Made by a program: the position numbers and the translations under genes. Positions 10,728 through 17,462 of a stretch of 64,000 nucleotides of DNA are shown piece after piece. The notes beneath the pieces were generated by a model. It was not told the origin of the DNA and did no database searches. It saw only the letters and a list, made by a program, of their open reading frames with translations. Positions within the stretch are counted from its first letter, which is position 1. Every line of letters begins with the position of its first letter. Origin of the DNA: JAEUIT01 sp044220875 (GTDB lineage: Bacteria; Planctomycetota; Phycisphaerae; Phycisphaerales; SM1A02); the NCBI GenBank assembly GCA_044220875.1, contig JBGAQH010000007.1, positions 1 to 64,000 on the forward strand, read 5' to 3'.

Positions 10728-11212
10728 ACGCCGCTCCCGCCCGCGGGCGTACCGCCAGCGAGGCCGCTGCCCTTCTCCAGACCCTTGTTGAAGGACGCTT
10801 CCTTCTCCTTGCGGAGACGGCCTGACCCGATGAACAGGCCGACGATCCCGGTAAGTGCCGGCAGTGCCGGGCCGAGGACCGGAAGGCCCGCCACTGTGGG
10901 CCCGACGGTGTCGAGGGCGGACAGTGTGAGCTGGCTGAACAGGCCGCGGAGCTCGCCGGCCTTCTCGATGTTGCCCTTCCACTGCGCACCGGTCGTCTGC
11001 GTCTGGTTGAACCAGTTCTGGTACTCGACCTCGGCCTCGTTCAGGCTGAGCGTGGACGGCAGCCCCGTGGTCTGCTGGATGGTGTTGGGTGTCTTGACCT
11101 TCACGAGGTCGCCCAGGTCGAAGCCCGCGCACGATGTGAGCACGAGCGCCATGAGCAGCAGGCCGACGATGCACACGTAATGGCGGGTGGAAAGCGAGCT
11201 GAAGAACTTCAT
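10724..11212 (-). CDS. Small phage-encoded lipoprotein with C-terminal membrane segment
   Basis: 162 residues from ATG 11212, which overlaps the stop of the preceding frame. Residues 1-30 form a signal peptide with lipobox LTSC-A. A polar middle (TLSLNEAEVEYQNWFNQTQT) follows, then a hydrophobic stretch ALTGIVGLFIGSG and a charged tail. B has a longer lipoprotein (47846-48718) at the same position without obvious sequence identity. A role in lysis (spanin-like) or in altering the host envelope is possible but inferred only from topology. Confidence 0.65.
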   Translation of the reverse strand: MKFFSSLSTRHYVCIVGLLLMALVLTSCAGFDLGDLVKVKTPNTIQQTTGLPSTLSLNEAEVEYQNWFNQTQTTGAQWKGNIEKAGELRGLFSQLTLSALDTVGPTVAGLPVLGPALPALTGIVGLFIGSGRLRKEKEASFNKGLEKGSGLAGGTPAGGSGV

Positions 11213-11525
11213 CCGTGAGCCTCCTGCGGCATGGGGGGGAGCTTGCCGTCTATGAACACGTCCTTGAGGACCGACACGCCAACCTTGATGGGTCGCTGGC
11301 GCTTGGCGAAGGGGTCGAAGTCGCTGGGGTTGAGTCGGCGGGATCGCTTGGGGTCGCGGTGGATGTTGGCGACGAGCGCCATGACGGCGGAGGCGATCGA
11401 CCAGTCGTGGCGCTGCCTGCCGTCGAGCATCGCCACCAGATCGCGGAGGGTCAGGGGGCCGGGGTCGATGCCGAGGATTCCGGCGCACTGGTGGACGAGC
11501 TTCCAGCAGTCGGATCCTCGGACAG
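11209..11525 (-). CDS. Tail assembly chaperone, -1 frame extension (gpGT-type)
   Basis: The frame is open well upstream of its first start-like codon (GTG 11436). The segment before that codon, CWKLVHQCAGILGIDPGPLT then LRDLVAMLDG, is conserved with element B (GWATVFRLAGIAGVDPHPFT, LRELDQMAEG). Conserved protein sequence with no start codon upstream means it is most likely made as a fusion by -1 slippage from the 11451-11945 gene. The W...aGI..pFTLREL pattern is that of phage tail assembly chaperones. The remaining 60 residues (NIHRDPKRSRRLNPSDFDPF) are also conserved. The left boundary given is the stop; the right boundary is the approximate start of conservation. Confidence 0.75.
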
Positions 11526-11945
11526 CAGCCGGTCCGCCAGCCGATCCAGTTCGCCGCTGTCCAGCTTCTTCTCCACCAGGTCCCGCGCCCGGTCCATCAC
11601 CTTCCGCGTGGCCTGGAGCACCCGCCCGAGGTTGGCCCGGTCCCTCGGGCTCGGGCAGAAACCCACGAGTTCCTCCAGTACCGCCGTCGTCGCTGCTTCG
11701 ATGGCGTCGCCCGCCATCGCCTTGCCGAACTCCTCATCCGAGACGCTGCGTGCATCCGCTTCAGGCTTGCAGATCGCGTAGACCACATCGCAGAGCAGCA
11801 CGGGATCGCGGATCAGCTTCTCGATCAGCGTCCCCTCGATGACCTGCATGAGGTCCTCGCCGGTGAGGCCTCGCACGCGCTTGATGGCGGTGACGTTGAT
11901 CTCCACCGACCACTGCCGCCCCTGGTTGTCCTTGAATGACCGCAT
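11451..11945 (-). CDS. Tail assembly chaperone, frame 0 (gpG-type)
   Basis: 164 residues from ATG 11945. It is homologous to 48990-49460 in B: the shared order is RSFKDNQGRQWSVEINVTA, RVRGL, CDVVYAICKPEAD, VSDEEFGKAMAGDAIE and DSGELDRLADRLL. Similarity ends at PTAG, exactly where the -1 frame begins to be conserved. The gene sits between the tail tube gene and the tape measure block, the canonical place for the lambda G/T pair. The two chaperone forms bind the tape measure protein while the tube polymerises. Confidence 0.8.
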   Translation of the reverse strand: MRSFKDNQGRQWSVEINVTAIKRVRGLTGEDLMQVIEGTLIEKLIRDPVLLCDVVYAICKPEADARSVSDEEFGKAMAGDAIEAATTAVLEELVGFCPSPRDRANLGRVLQATRKVMDRARDLVEKKLDSGELDRLADRLLSEDPTAGSSSTSAPESSASTPAP

Positions 11946-12009
11946 CCGTGCCTCCGTGAATCAGGCCCCAACAGCAATCCGACGCCAATCCGACAGCGAT
12001 CCGACAGAC

Positions 12010-12438
12010 TCAGCCACCGATCCATGAAGGCGCCGTCGCGGAGTACGTCACCTTCGCAGTGACCGAAACGGTGATTGCCTCCTCCAGCGCCTCGTTCCGC
12101 GAGAAGTTGGTGATGGAGAAGTCCGCCTGCAGACCCTGCCCGCTGGTCTCGTCGAGGATCTGGAAGCCGATGGGGTCGTTGCCGAAGAACGCGTTCTTGA
12201 TGGCGGTGAACCCGGCGTCCGCCGTGTCCCAGACCATCTCAAACTCGACGCTGGCTTCCTTGAGCGTGGCAACCGTCGCTCGCCAGCCGCTGTTGGCGCG
12301 GGTCGTCACGTCCGCTTCGCCCGCTTCCAGGTTCAGCGTCACGTCCCGAGTGTTGCCCAGGACCACCCATGCCCCGCCGCCGGCCTGACCGCCGACCTTG
12401 TAGAGCAGCTTCGCTTCCATGCCGAGTTTGATCGCCAT
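12010..12438 (-). CDS. Major tail tube protein
   Basis: 142 residues. TRDVTLNLEAGEADVTTRAN followed by GWRATVATLKEASVEFEMVW is the typical core of siphophage tail tube proteins. The B homologue (49480-49929) shares this core almost unchanged plus the C-terminal EEAITVSVTAK strand. It lies directly upstream of the chaperone pair. It would polymerise into the tail tube around the tape measure. Confidence 0.85.
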   Translation of the reverse strand: MAIKLGMEAKLLYKVGGQAGGGAWVVLGNTRDVTLNLEAGEADVTTRANSGWRATVATLKEASVEFEMVWDTADAGFTAIKNAFFGNDPIGFQILDETSGQGLQADFSITNFSRNEALEEAITVSVTAKVTYSATAPSWIGG

Positions 12439-12453
12439 TGTTGTTCTCCTGCT

Positions 12454-12711
12454 CTATCCAGCCGTGTGGCCGACTACGAACGCCACCTCACCCGCCTTGC
12501 TCCGAACGAAGATGTCCGCCAGGTTGACCTGCTCGAACGGGATCTGCACGCCCGCCGGGACCGGGATCTCCACGCCCTTGCCATCGGAGAGCGTCATGGC
12601 CTGCGTGTTCGTGTGAGCCGCCATAAGCGTGAACGTCGCGACGAGAGGCGCATCCGAGAGGGGCTTGTCGCCCTCCTCGAGTTCCACCTTGATGAACACG
12701 ACGTTCCGCAC
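12454..12711 (-). CDS. Small virion protein (tail region), hypothetical
   Basis: 85 residues from GTG 12711. It is beta-rich and ends with EQVNLADIFVRSKAGEVAFV, which matches the end of the B protein at 49942-50199 (EGVNLSEVYVWGSTAGLVL). It sits between the truncated tail gene and the tail tube gene. The family is not recognised. Confidence 0.6.
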   Translation of the reverse strand: MRNVVFIKVELEEGDKPLSDAPLVATFTLMAAHTNTQAMTLSDGKGVEIPVPAGVQIPFEQVNLADIFVRSKAGEVAFVVGHTAG

Positions 12712-12713
12712 GG

Positions 12714-12982
12714 CTACCTCCGCACCCGGTATGTGACGCTCAACACGCTCGTGAACACCCGGTGCTGTTCCAGCGACTCGCTCGACACGACCGGCTCGTG
12801 CGCGATCCCGACCCACGCGGCGTCGGGCGCATCGGGCAGACGCTTCAACCGGACGTGGTCGGCGATGGCCTCGACGAGATCGAGCAGCCCATCGATCTCG
12901 GCCTGTTCACCTTCGGCGGGCAGCTTCTTCTGCACACCCACATCGATCACGCACTCGAAGGTGCTGCTGTCGCGGGTCGGCG
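12714..12982 (-). pseudogene. Tail completion/terminator gene, 5' part deleted
   Basis: The C-terminal 85 or so residues (STFECVIDVGVQKKLPAEGE ... VFTSVLSVTYRVRR) align with the second half of the element B protein at 50196-50660 (QYDCEILVALQKAAEDEAEV ... YTGVLRLTYRVTT). The first ~62 residues are missing. At about 12975-12985 the frame runs into terminase sequence in a different frame. A GTG at 12950 could start a short peptide, but the gene is broken. Confidence 0.75.
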
Positions 12983-13191
12983 AGCGCCTCGTGCCGCGTC
13001 GTCACCAGCCAGGCGACGTAGCGGAATAAATCGACCCGGCCCGCATCGCCGTCGGCGGCGACACGGAATCCCGCGCGCGTTCGGTGACGGTGGAGCTGCC
13101 GCTCGCTGATCACCTCACCTAGCGGCGTGCTGTTGAGGAGCCGCGCAAGCTCACCCGGCTTGAGTTGGCGTGGGTCAATCGCCACCGCCAC
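12976..13191 (-). pseudogene. Large terminase, N-terminal fragment only
   Basis: From GTG 13191, about 70 residues match the N-terminus of the B terminase (56592-58874): LLNSTPLGEVISERQLHRHR then TRAGFRVAADGD and YVAWLVTTRH, against LLNSTPLGECVGERQLHRHR, TRAGLRIGADGD, YIAWLFDQRH. After RHEALAD the sequence passes into the truncated tail gene in another frame and reads nonsense to 12907. No Walker motifs or nuclease domain remain. This is the left half of a single deletion scar. Confidence 0.8.
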
Positions 13192-13456
13192 CCCCTCGAC
13201 CCTCGGCCTGCGCGTTCATCTCCCGCACCAGCCATGCGGCGTAGTGCACGAGATTGATCGTGCCGTCCGCGTTCGTCGGCGCGCCCGCGTCGAGATCCGC
13301 GCGCAGCATCTCCTCCGTCACGGCCTTCCCGCCCAGACGCGTGAGCACCCGCGCGGCATCGGTCACCGGCAGCGCGGCCGGGTTCAGCCGGGACATTCCC
13401 TGCCCGGCGGCATGTGCGGCATGGGGATCGGGACTAGGCGCGTGTTCGGGAGTCAT
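13175..13456 (-). CDS. Small terminase-like HTH protein
   Basis: 93 residues from ATG 13456. Its core DAARVLTRLGGKAVTEEMLR, then AGAPTNADGTINLVHYAAWL, is shared with 58864-59094 in B. It also resembles the N-terminal ~65 residues of the large terminase gene that follows (LARLLNSTP..., RVDLFRYVAWL). It is the first gene of the late operon, the usual place for the DNA-recognising small terminase. Start choice rests on the first ATG downstream of the divergent promoter region. Confidence 0.6.
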   Translation of the reverse strand: MTPEHAPSPDPHAAHAAGQGMSRLNPAALPVTDAARVLTRLGGKAVTEEMLRADLDAGAPTNADGTINLVHYAAWLVREMNAQAEGRGGGGGD

Positions 13457-13476
13457 CGCGGACCTCCCGCGCGGAG

Positions 13477-13508
13477 TTGCCCACATGCGGCGCGAACTTG
13501 CCCACATG
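13477..13508. promoter_or_regulatory. Two direct repeats TTGCCCACATG in the divergent late/plus-operon region
   Basis: TTGCCCACATG occurs at 13477-13487 and 13498-13508, 21 bp apart (two helical turns), between the start of the minus-strand late operon and the plus-strand small operon. The same place in element B has TTGCCCAC followed by GGGCCCAC. This is a likely operator for a regulator of the divergent promoters. I see no convincing -35/-10 pair. Confidence 0.45.
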
Positions 13509-13623
13509 TCGCCGAATGACGGCGAAACCGCTGCGGTTTGCCTTGCCTCGTGGCGGATGTCATGGCTTCATGTGTCACAACGCGGGTCGCCTCCCAACCA
13601 CACCCGCGACGGAGACCAAGACG

Positions 13624-13944
13624 ATGAACGCCCCGCAGAACAGCAAGAAGAACGCCAGGCCGAGCCTCGACGGGATCAGCAAGCGGAAGGCGCTCGACGC
13701 CGAGATGGAGTGGGCCAAGGTCGAGTTGCTGCTCGAAACGCTCGACACCCGCAAGAGCGACAGCCTCGACTTCCACGAGATCCCGGTGTGGTCGATCCGC
13801 GACCTGGTCCACCACGCCTTCGAGGCCGGATACCACGAAGGCCTGCACACCGGCTACCGCCAAGGCCGGAGCGACGCGGCACGAGAGGCCGCCCGCGAGG
13901 AGGCCCCGACAAGCCCGCGGAATCCTGAACTGCCCGCCCCCTGA
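13624..13944 (+). CDS. Phage plus-operon protein, hypothetical (homologue at 59645)
   Basis: 106 residues from ATG 13624 with GGAGACC upstream. The central block VELLLETLDTRKSDSLDFHE, IPVWSIRDLVHHAFEAGYHE matches B 59645-59902 (RELFLETLEPTMSGADFREI, AVWMAETALKAAYEAGREAG). A helical charged protein with no named domain. First gene of a divergent five-gene operon and followed at once by a hairpin. Confidence 0.65.
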   Translation: MNAPQNSKKNARPSLDGISKRKALDAEMEWAKVELLLETLDTRKSDSLDFHEIPVWSIRDLVHHAFEAGYHEGLHTGYRQGRSDAAREAAREEAPTSPRNPELPAP

Positions 13945-13971
13945 AGCCCGCGAAACGCGGGCTTCGTTGTT
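13944..13971 (+). terminator. Intrinsic terminator/attenuator after the first plus-operon gene
   Basis: Stem AAGCCCGCG (13944-13952), loop AAA, stem CGCGGGCTT (13956-13964), then CGTTGTTT. The hairpin starts inside the stop codon of the preceding gene. The homologous gene in B ends in a hairpin of different sequence at the same position (59902-59922), so the structure is conserved by covariation. Because the operon continues, it may attenuate rather than end transcription. Confidence 0.7.
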
Positions 13972-14004
13972 TACCAGAGCACCCCATCGCATAGGAGCAC
14001 ATAG

Positions 14005-14274
14005 ATGAACGCACGCAAGCACAACCCGAAGCCGGTTTCCCCGCAACCCACCGCCGCCGAGATGTACGCCTCCCGGCGCAACGACATCGCACGCCTGCTG
14101 GACGTCGTCCAGATGGAACTGGACAAGCACGCCGACCGCGCCAAGGCCGACGCGCGGAACTGGGGGCTGACGGGCGACCTCGGGAAGGTCCGCGAAGACC
14201 TGATCAACCTGGTCGGGTTCATGAGCGGGATGGACCCCGAGCAGGTCATCGAGTTCCTGAACGAGGCCGAGTGA
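14005..14274 (+). CDS. Phage plus-operon hypothetical protein
   Basis: 89 residues, helical: YASRRNDIARLLDVVQMELD then NWGLTGDLGKVREDLINLVG. Weak similarity to the first half of B 59255-59620 (ARREITRLLNELGEKVM). No catalytic motif. Such small conserved proteins are common in planctomycete prophages; function unknown. Confidence 0.6.
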   Translation: MNARKHNPKPVSPQPTAAEMYASRRNDIARLLDVVQMELDKHADRAKADARNWGLTGDLGKVREDLINLVGFMSGMDPEQVIEFLNEAE

Positions 14275-14289
14275 ACAAGGAGCACACCC

Positions 14290-14574
14290 ATGAACATCAA
14301 GCACATCGTGATCGTGGGGGCCGACGAGAGCGTGAAGATCTCCCGCACCGACGCGGGAGCGCAGGTCAGCGTCGAACGCTTCACCCGCCGCGACGGAGTG
14401 CACGACCACATCATTGCCGAGTTCGGCCGCGATGAGCCGCGCAAGGAGCGCTACGCGAAGGCCCTGGAGGTCGCGAAGTTCGTGTACGGCAAAGACCGCC
14501 AAGGCCGGGCTGCCGCCACCAACTCGATGGTCCACGACGTGCTCAACGAGATCGAGCGCGTCGCGGGCTGCTGA
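14290..14574 (+). CDS. Phage plus-operon hypothetical protein
   Basis: 94 residues, 15 bp after the previous gene, with AAGGAG about 7 nt before ATG. The N-terminal half is beta-rich (MNIKHIVIVGADESVKISRT), the C-terminal half helical (AKALEVAKFVYGKDR). No homologue in the B operon and no recognised family. Confidence 0.55.
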   Translation: MNIKHIVIVGADESVKISRTDAGAQVSVERFTRRDGVHDHIIAEFGRDEPRKERYAKALEVAKFVYGKDRQGRAAATNSMVHDVLNEIERVAGC

Positions 14575-14589
14575 TCCGAACCACGCGGC

Positions 14590-14645
14590 GTCGCGGGGAA
14601 CCGCGACCGCCACGCTTCCCCGCCGCAGCGTGCGGCGGGGTTCCC
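14590..14645 (+). terminator. Two tandem GC hairpins between plus-operon genes
   Basis: Hairpin 1: GTCGCGG, loop GGAA, CCGCGAC (14590-14607). Hairpin 2: CCCCGCCGCA (14618-14627), loop GCG, TGCGGCGGGG (14631-14640), followed by TTCCC. The short T-run makes hairpin 2 a weak intrinsic terminator or an mRNA processing/stability element ahead of the HARE-HTH gene. Confidence 0.5.
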
Positions 14646-14661
14646 AACCACCGTTCTGGAG

Positions 14662-15126
14662 ATGACAATGAGTACGAAGACCAAGAAGAGCCCGAAGACC
14701 CGCACGCCCGCCAAGTCCAAGAGCGCCGCCCGCGCCGATGGGGCGGCCAAGACCGAACGCCTCCGCAAGGCGGCGCTCGCCGAGATCAAGGACCGCTTGG
14801 ACGGGAAGCCCGCCGAGCCCGCCAAGGTCAAGGGCGAGAAGGCCGCGAAGACGCCCAAGTCGCCGAAGGCTCCGACGCCCGTCAAGCCCAAGCGGGTCAG
14901 CGCCCTCGACGCGGCAGCCCAGGTACTCGCCGCCAGCGAGGTGCCGATGCGGGCCAAGGAGATGATCGCCGCGATGGAGGCCAAGGGCCTCTGGAAGAGC
15001 CCGGGCGGGAAGACGCCGGAGGCCACGCTCTACGCCGCCATCATCCGCGAGATCGCCGCCAAGGGCAGCGCCGCACGCTTCAAGAAGCACGAGCGCGGCG
15101 TGTTTGTGGCGGGGAAGGGGGCCTGA
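14662..15126 (+). CDS. HARE-HTH winged-helix protein with histone-H1-like basic tail
   Basis: 154 residues (ATG 14662, or ATG 14668). Residues 1-75 are a Lys/Ala/Pro-rich disordered tail (KKSPKTRTPAKSKSAARADG, TPKSPKAPTPVKPK). Residues 80-152 form a HARE-HTH domain: ALDAAAQVLAASEVPMRAKE, KGLWKSPGGKTPEATLYAAI, ARFKKHERGVF. This winged helix occurs in ASXL proteins, RNA polymerase delta and restriction enzymes and is thought to read DNA. The B copy at 59954-60526 has the same architecture. It probably coats or regulates DNA during infection. Confidence 0.8.
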   Translation: MTMSTKTKKSPKTRTPAKSKSAARADGAAKTERLRKAALAEIKDRLDGKPAEPAKVKGEKAAKTPKSPKAPTPVKPKRVSALDAAAQVLAASEVPMRAKEMIAAMEAKGLWKSPGGKTPEATLYAAIIREIAAKGSAARFKKHERGVFVAGKGA

Positions 15127-15129
15127 GCC

Positions 15130-15396
15130 ATGACCGCGACGCCCGCACCCGACCGCGAAGCGCAACTCGAGGCCGTGCTCCAGGCCGCGCTCTACCTGCT
15201 CGGCGCACGCCAAGACCAGATGCTCACCATCGAGGAGTGGACGGATCTCGCGCGTGCGGTCGCCGCCTGCCAGGAGCGCAAGACCGCCGACTACCTGACC
15301 GAGCACGACCTCGAAGACATCGCCGAGCGCTACGCCCTTGAGTGGGACGAAGCGACCGACGGCCCGCTCCCCCCCGCCTCCAACCTCGACGAGTGA
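15130..15396 (+). CDS. Phage plus-operon hypothetical protein, acidic
   Basis: 88 residues starting 4 bp after the HARE-HTH gene, so translationally linked. Acidic and helical (LQAALYLLGARQDQMLTIEE, DLEDIAERYALEWDEATDG). The B operon has a different small acidic protein in the same place (60530-60781). Function unknown. Confidence 0.55.
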   Translation: MTATPAPDREAQLEAVLQAALYLLGARQDQMLTIEEWTDLARAVAACQERKTADYLTEHDLEDIAERYALEWDEATDGPLPPASNLDE

Positions 15397-15404
15397 GGCG
15401 AGCA

Positions 15405-16781
15405 TCACGCCCTGCTCCCAGCCGCGACGCTCGTCGCGGCTTTCTCTTCGGCCACAGCGCTTGAGCCAATCCGCTCCGCCTTGCGACCCGTGAACTTCTC
15501 CCATCGCTGCACGATGACATCGCAGTAGAGCGGATCGAGTTCCATCAAGAACGCCCGCCGCCCAGTCATCTCAGCGCCGATGAGCGTGCTGCCGCTCCCG
15601 CCGAACAGGTCGAGCACGTTCTCGGCCGGCCGCGATGAATAGTCGATCGCCCGCCGCGCCAGTTCCACGGGCTTCTCGGTGAGGTGGACCATGCTCTGCG
15701 GGTTCACCTTCTTGATGCTCCATGTGTCCGGCACGTTGTTCGGCCCGAAGAAGCGGTGCGCCGCGCCCTCTTTCCAGCCGTAAAAGCACCACTCGTGGTT
15801 GCCCATGAAGTCCTTGCGCGTCAGGACCGGGTGTTCCTTGACCCAGATCACCGCCTGCGAGAAGTACAGCTCCATCGCCTTGAGCACTGGGGGGTAGTTG
15901 GCGCAGTTGGCGTAGCCGCCCCAGATGTAGAACCCCCCGCCGGGGATCAACACGCGGGCGATGTTCCCGAACCACGCCGCGAGCAGGCGGTCGAACTCCT
16001 GATCCGACACGAAGTCGTTGGCCAGCGGCCGGTCCTTGGCCCGCAGCTTCTTGTGCGTCGGCTTGGACTTCTCGGGGTAGCGGTGCAGGTCAGCCGACTG
16101 CTGGTCGCCGGCGCTCGCGTCCTTGCGCTGCGTGGCCGTGAACGACGACAGTCCGGCCGCGATCGCGTTGTTGCTCCGCGGTTCGACTTTCACGTTGTAC
16201 GGCGGATCGGTGTTGACCAGATGGATGGGCTGGCCATCGAGCAGACGATCCAGATCCTCCGGCTTGGAGGAGTCGCCGCACATGAGCCTGTGGTTGCCCA
16301 GCACCCAGATGTCGCCGGGGACCGTCGTCGCGGCGTCGGGCGGCGCAGGCACGTCGTCAGGGTCGACGAGCCCTTCGTTGCCGGCGGGAGCCATGATCGC
16401 CGCGAGGTCCTCGGCGCTGAAGCCCAGCACCGCCAGATCGAAGTCGACGCCCTTGAGGTCCGACAGTTCGATGGGGAGGAGTTCCATGTCCCACGAGGTC
16501 AGGGACGCGACCTTGTTGTCGGCGATGCGCAGCGCTTTGACCTGCTCCGGCGTGAGGTCGTCGGCGCGGATCGTCGGCACCTCCTTCAGCCCGAGCGTCC
16601 GCGCGGCGCGGAGCCGGGTGTGGCCGGCGATGATGACGCCGTCGCCGTCGATCAGGATCGGAATCTTGAAGCCGAAAGCCTGGATCGACTTGGCAACCGC
16701 ATCGATGGCGGCGTCGCTGATGGTGCGGGGGTTGCGGTCGTACTCCTTGACCGCGTCGATGGGGAGCATCTCGATGTTCAC
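15405..16781 (-). CDS. ParB-like/N6-adenine (or N4-cytosine) DNA methyltransferase fusion
   Basis: 458 residues. GTG 16781 is preferred: GGAG lies 8 nt upstream and the product then starts like the B homologue. Residues 5-75 are a ParB N-terminal-type domain (DGDGVIIAGHTRLRAARTLG, LRIADNKVASL). The methyltransferase follows with catalytic DPPYNV at about 189 and the SAM motif VLDLFGGSGSTLIGAE near the C-terminus, the beta-class order. NPQSMVHLTEKPVELARRAI precedes it. Such fusions are common in phages, where they are thought to protect phage DNA from host restriction. No cognate endonuclease is adjacent. Confidence 0.9.
   Translation of the reverse strand: MNIEMLPIDAVKEYDRNPRTISDAAIDAVAKSIQAFGFKIPILIDGDGVIIAGHTRLRAARTLGLKEVPTIRADDLTPEQVKALRIADNKVASLTSWDMELLPIELSDLKGVDFDLAVLGFSAEDLAAIMAPAGNEGLVDPDDVPAPPDAATTVPGDIWVLGNHRLMCGDSSKPEDLDRLLDGQPIHLVNTDPPYNVKVEPRSNNAIAAGLSSFTATQRKDASAGDQQSADLHRYPEKSKPTHKKLRAKDRPLANDFVSDQEFDRLLAAWFGNIARVLIPGGGFYIWGGYANCANYPPVLKAMELYFSQAVIWVKEHPVLTRKDFMGNHEWCFYGWKEGAAHRFFGPNNVPDTWSIKKVNPQSMVHLTEKPVELARRAIDYSSRPAENVLDLFGGSGSTLIGAEMTGRRAFLMELDPLYCDVIVQRWEKFTGRKAERIGSSAVAEEKAATSVAAGSRA
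15420..15448 (+). terminator. Terminator of the plus-strand operon inside the convergent methyltransferase 3' end
   Basis: Stem AGCCGCGAC (15420-15428), loop GCTC, stem GTCGCGGCT (15433-15441), then TTCTCTT. It lies 23 bp past the plus-operon stop and within the last codons of the convergent methyltransferase gene. Element B has an equivalent hairpin at 60805-60828. Confidence 0.7.
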
Positions 16782-16919
16782 GGCGATCTCCGTCGAGGCG
16801 CGCGGCGGCATGCGCCGGCGCGGGGGCGTAATGGCCCGCGGCACACGCCGACGGGTCCGGGGATCGCTCAGTCGCTGGATCGCTCGGGCGACGGGCCCGT
16901 CCGGGGCGGCTCATCCGCC

Positions 16920-17462
16920 CGATTCCCCACCGCTACGGGCCACGCCCGTTGGCCACGGGTTCGCCCACGTTGGCCCACGTCGCGTTCCTGGCGGCGGGGC
17001 GTACCAACCCCGCCACCCGCCCGTCCCCCGCTCGGACCTGCGAAACAAACTCTGTCGCCAAGCGCGGCTGTTCCCGCGGGATCTCGGGCCGATCCGGGCG
17101 GGGAAGTACCTAACTCCGCGCCGGTCCCGACCGCCCGCCCCGGTTGTGGCCGCCCACGTTGGCGTCAGTGGCGTCCGGCCGCGCGGTGGGACGGTCGTCG
17201 CCCCGGGAGTTGCGGCCGCCACGTGGGCCAACGTCGCGGGTCGGCCGCGAGCCATGACGCATGACGCGTATGACACGGGGAAACAGGACTTTTGCATGCG
17301 CGTGCGTGTGCGCGTGCGCACGCACGCGCTACGCGAAGGAAGGCGGAAACGTGTCATATGTGTCATGCGATGCGTAACCCACGCATCCGCAGACGCTTGA
17401 CCCATGACACATCGCGATTCCGATGCGTCATGACGTGTCATGGATCGCGAAAACGTGTCATG
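16920..17462. other. Putative replication origin of element A: iterons plus alternating GC tract
   Basis: Non-coding between the methyltransferase and the primase. Repeat family 1, CCCACGTTGGC(C), recurs at about 16963-16979, 17152-17162 and inverted at 17222-17233. Repeat family 2, GYGTCATG, recurs inverted at 17253, 17260 and 17269, direct at 17351, 17360, 17425, 17435 and 17455, and inverted at 17403; neighbours are spaced 8-10 bp. Between the two groups of family 2 lies an alternating purine-pyrimidine tract (17293-17335). A block at 17041-17118 is similar to 62586-62660 in element B. Confidence 0.6.

Noticed and set aside
13453..15504. Minus-strand ORF of 683 codons opposite the plus-strand small operon
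   Set aside because: The plus-strand genes have ribosome-binding sites, homologues in B and correctly placed hairpins; the long minus frame is a shadow.
17293..17335. Alternating GC tract as a CRISPR or tandem repeat array
   Set aside because: Dinucleotide alternation without repeat-spacer structure; treated as part of the putative origin.
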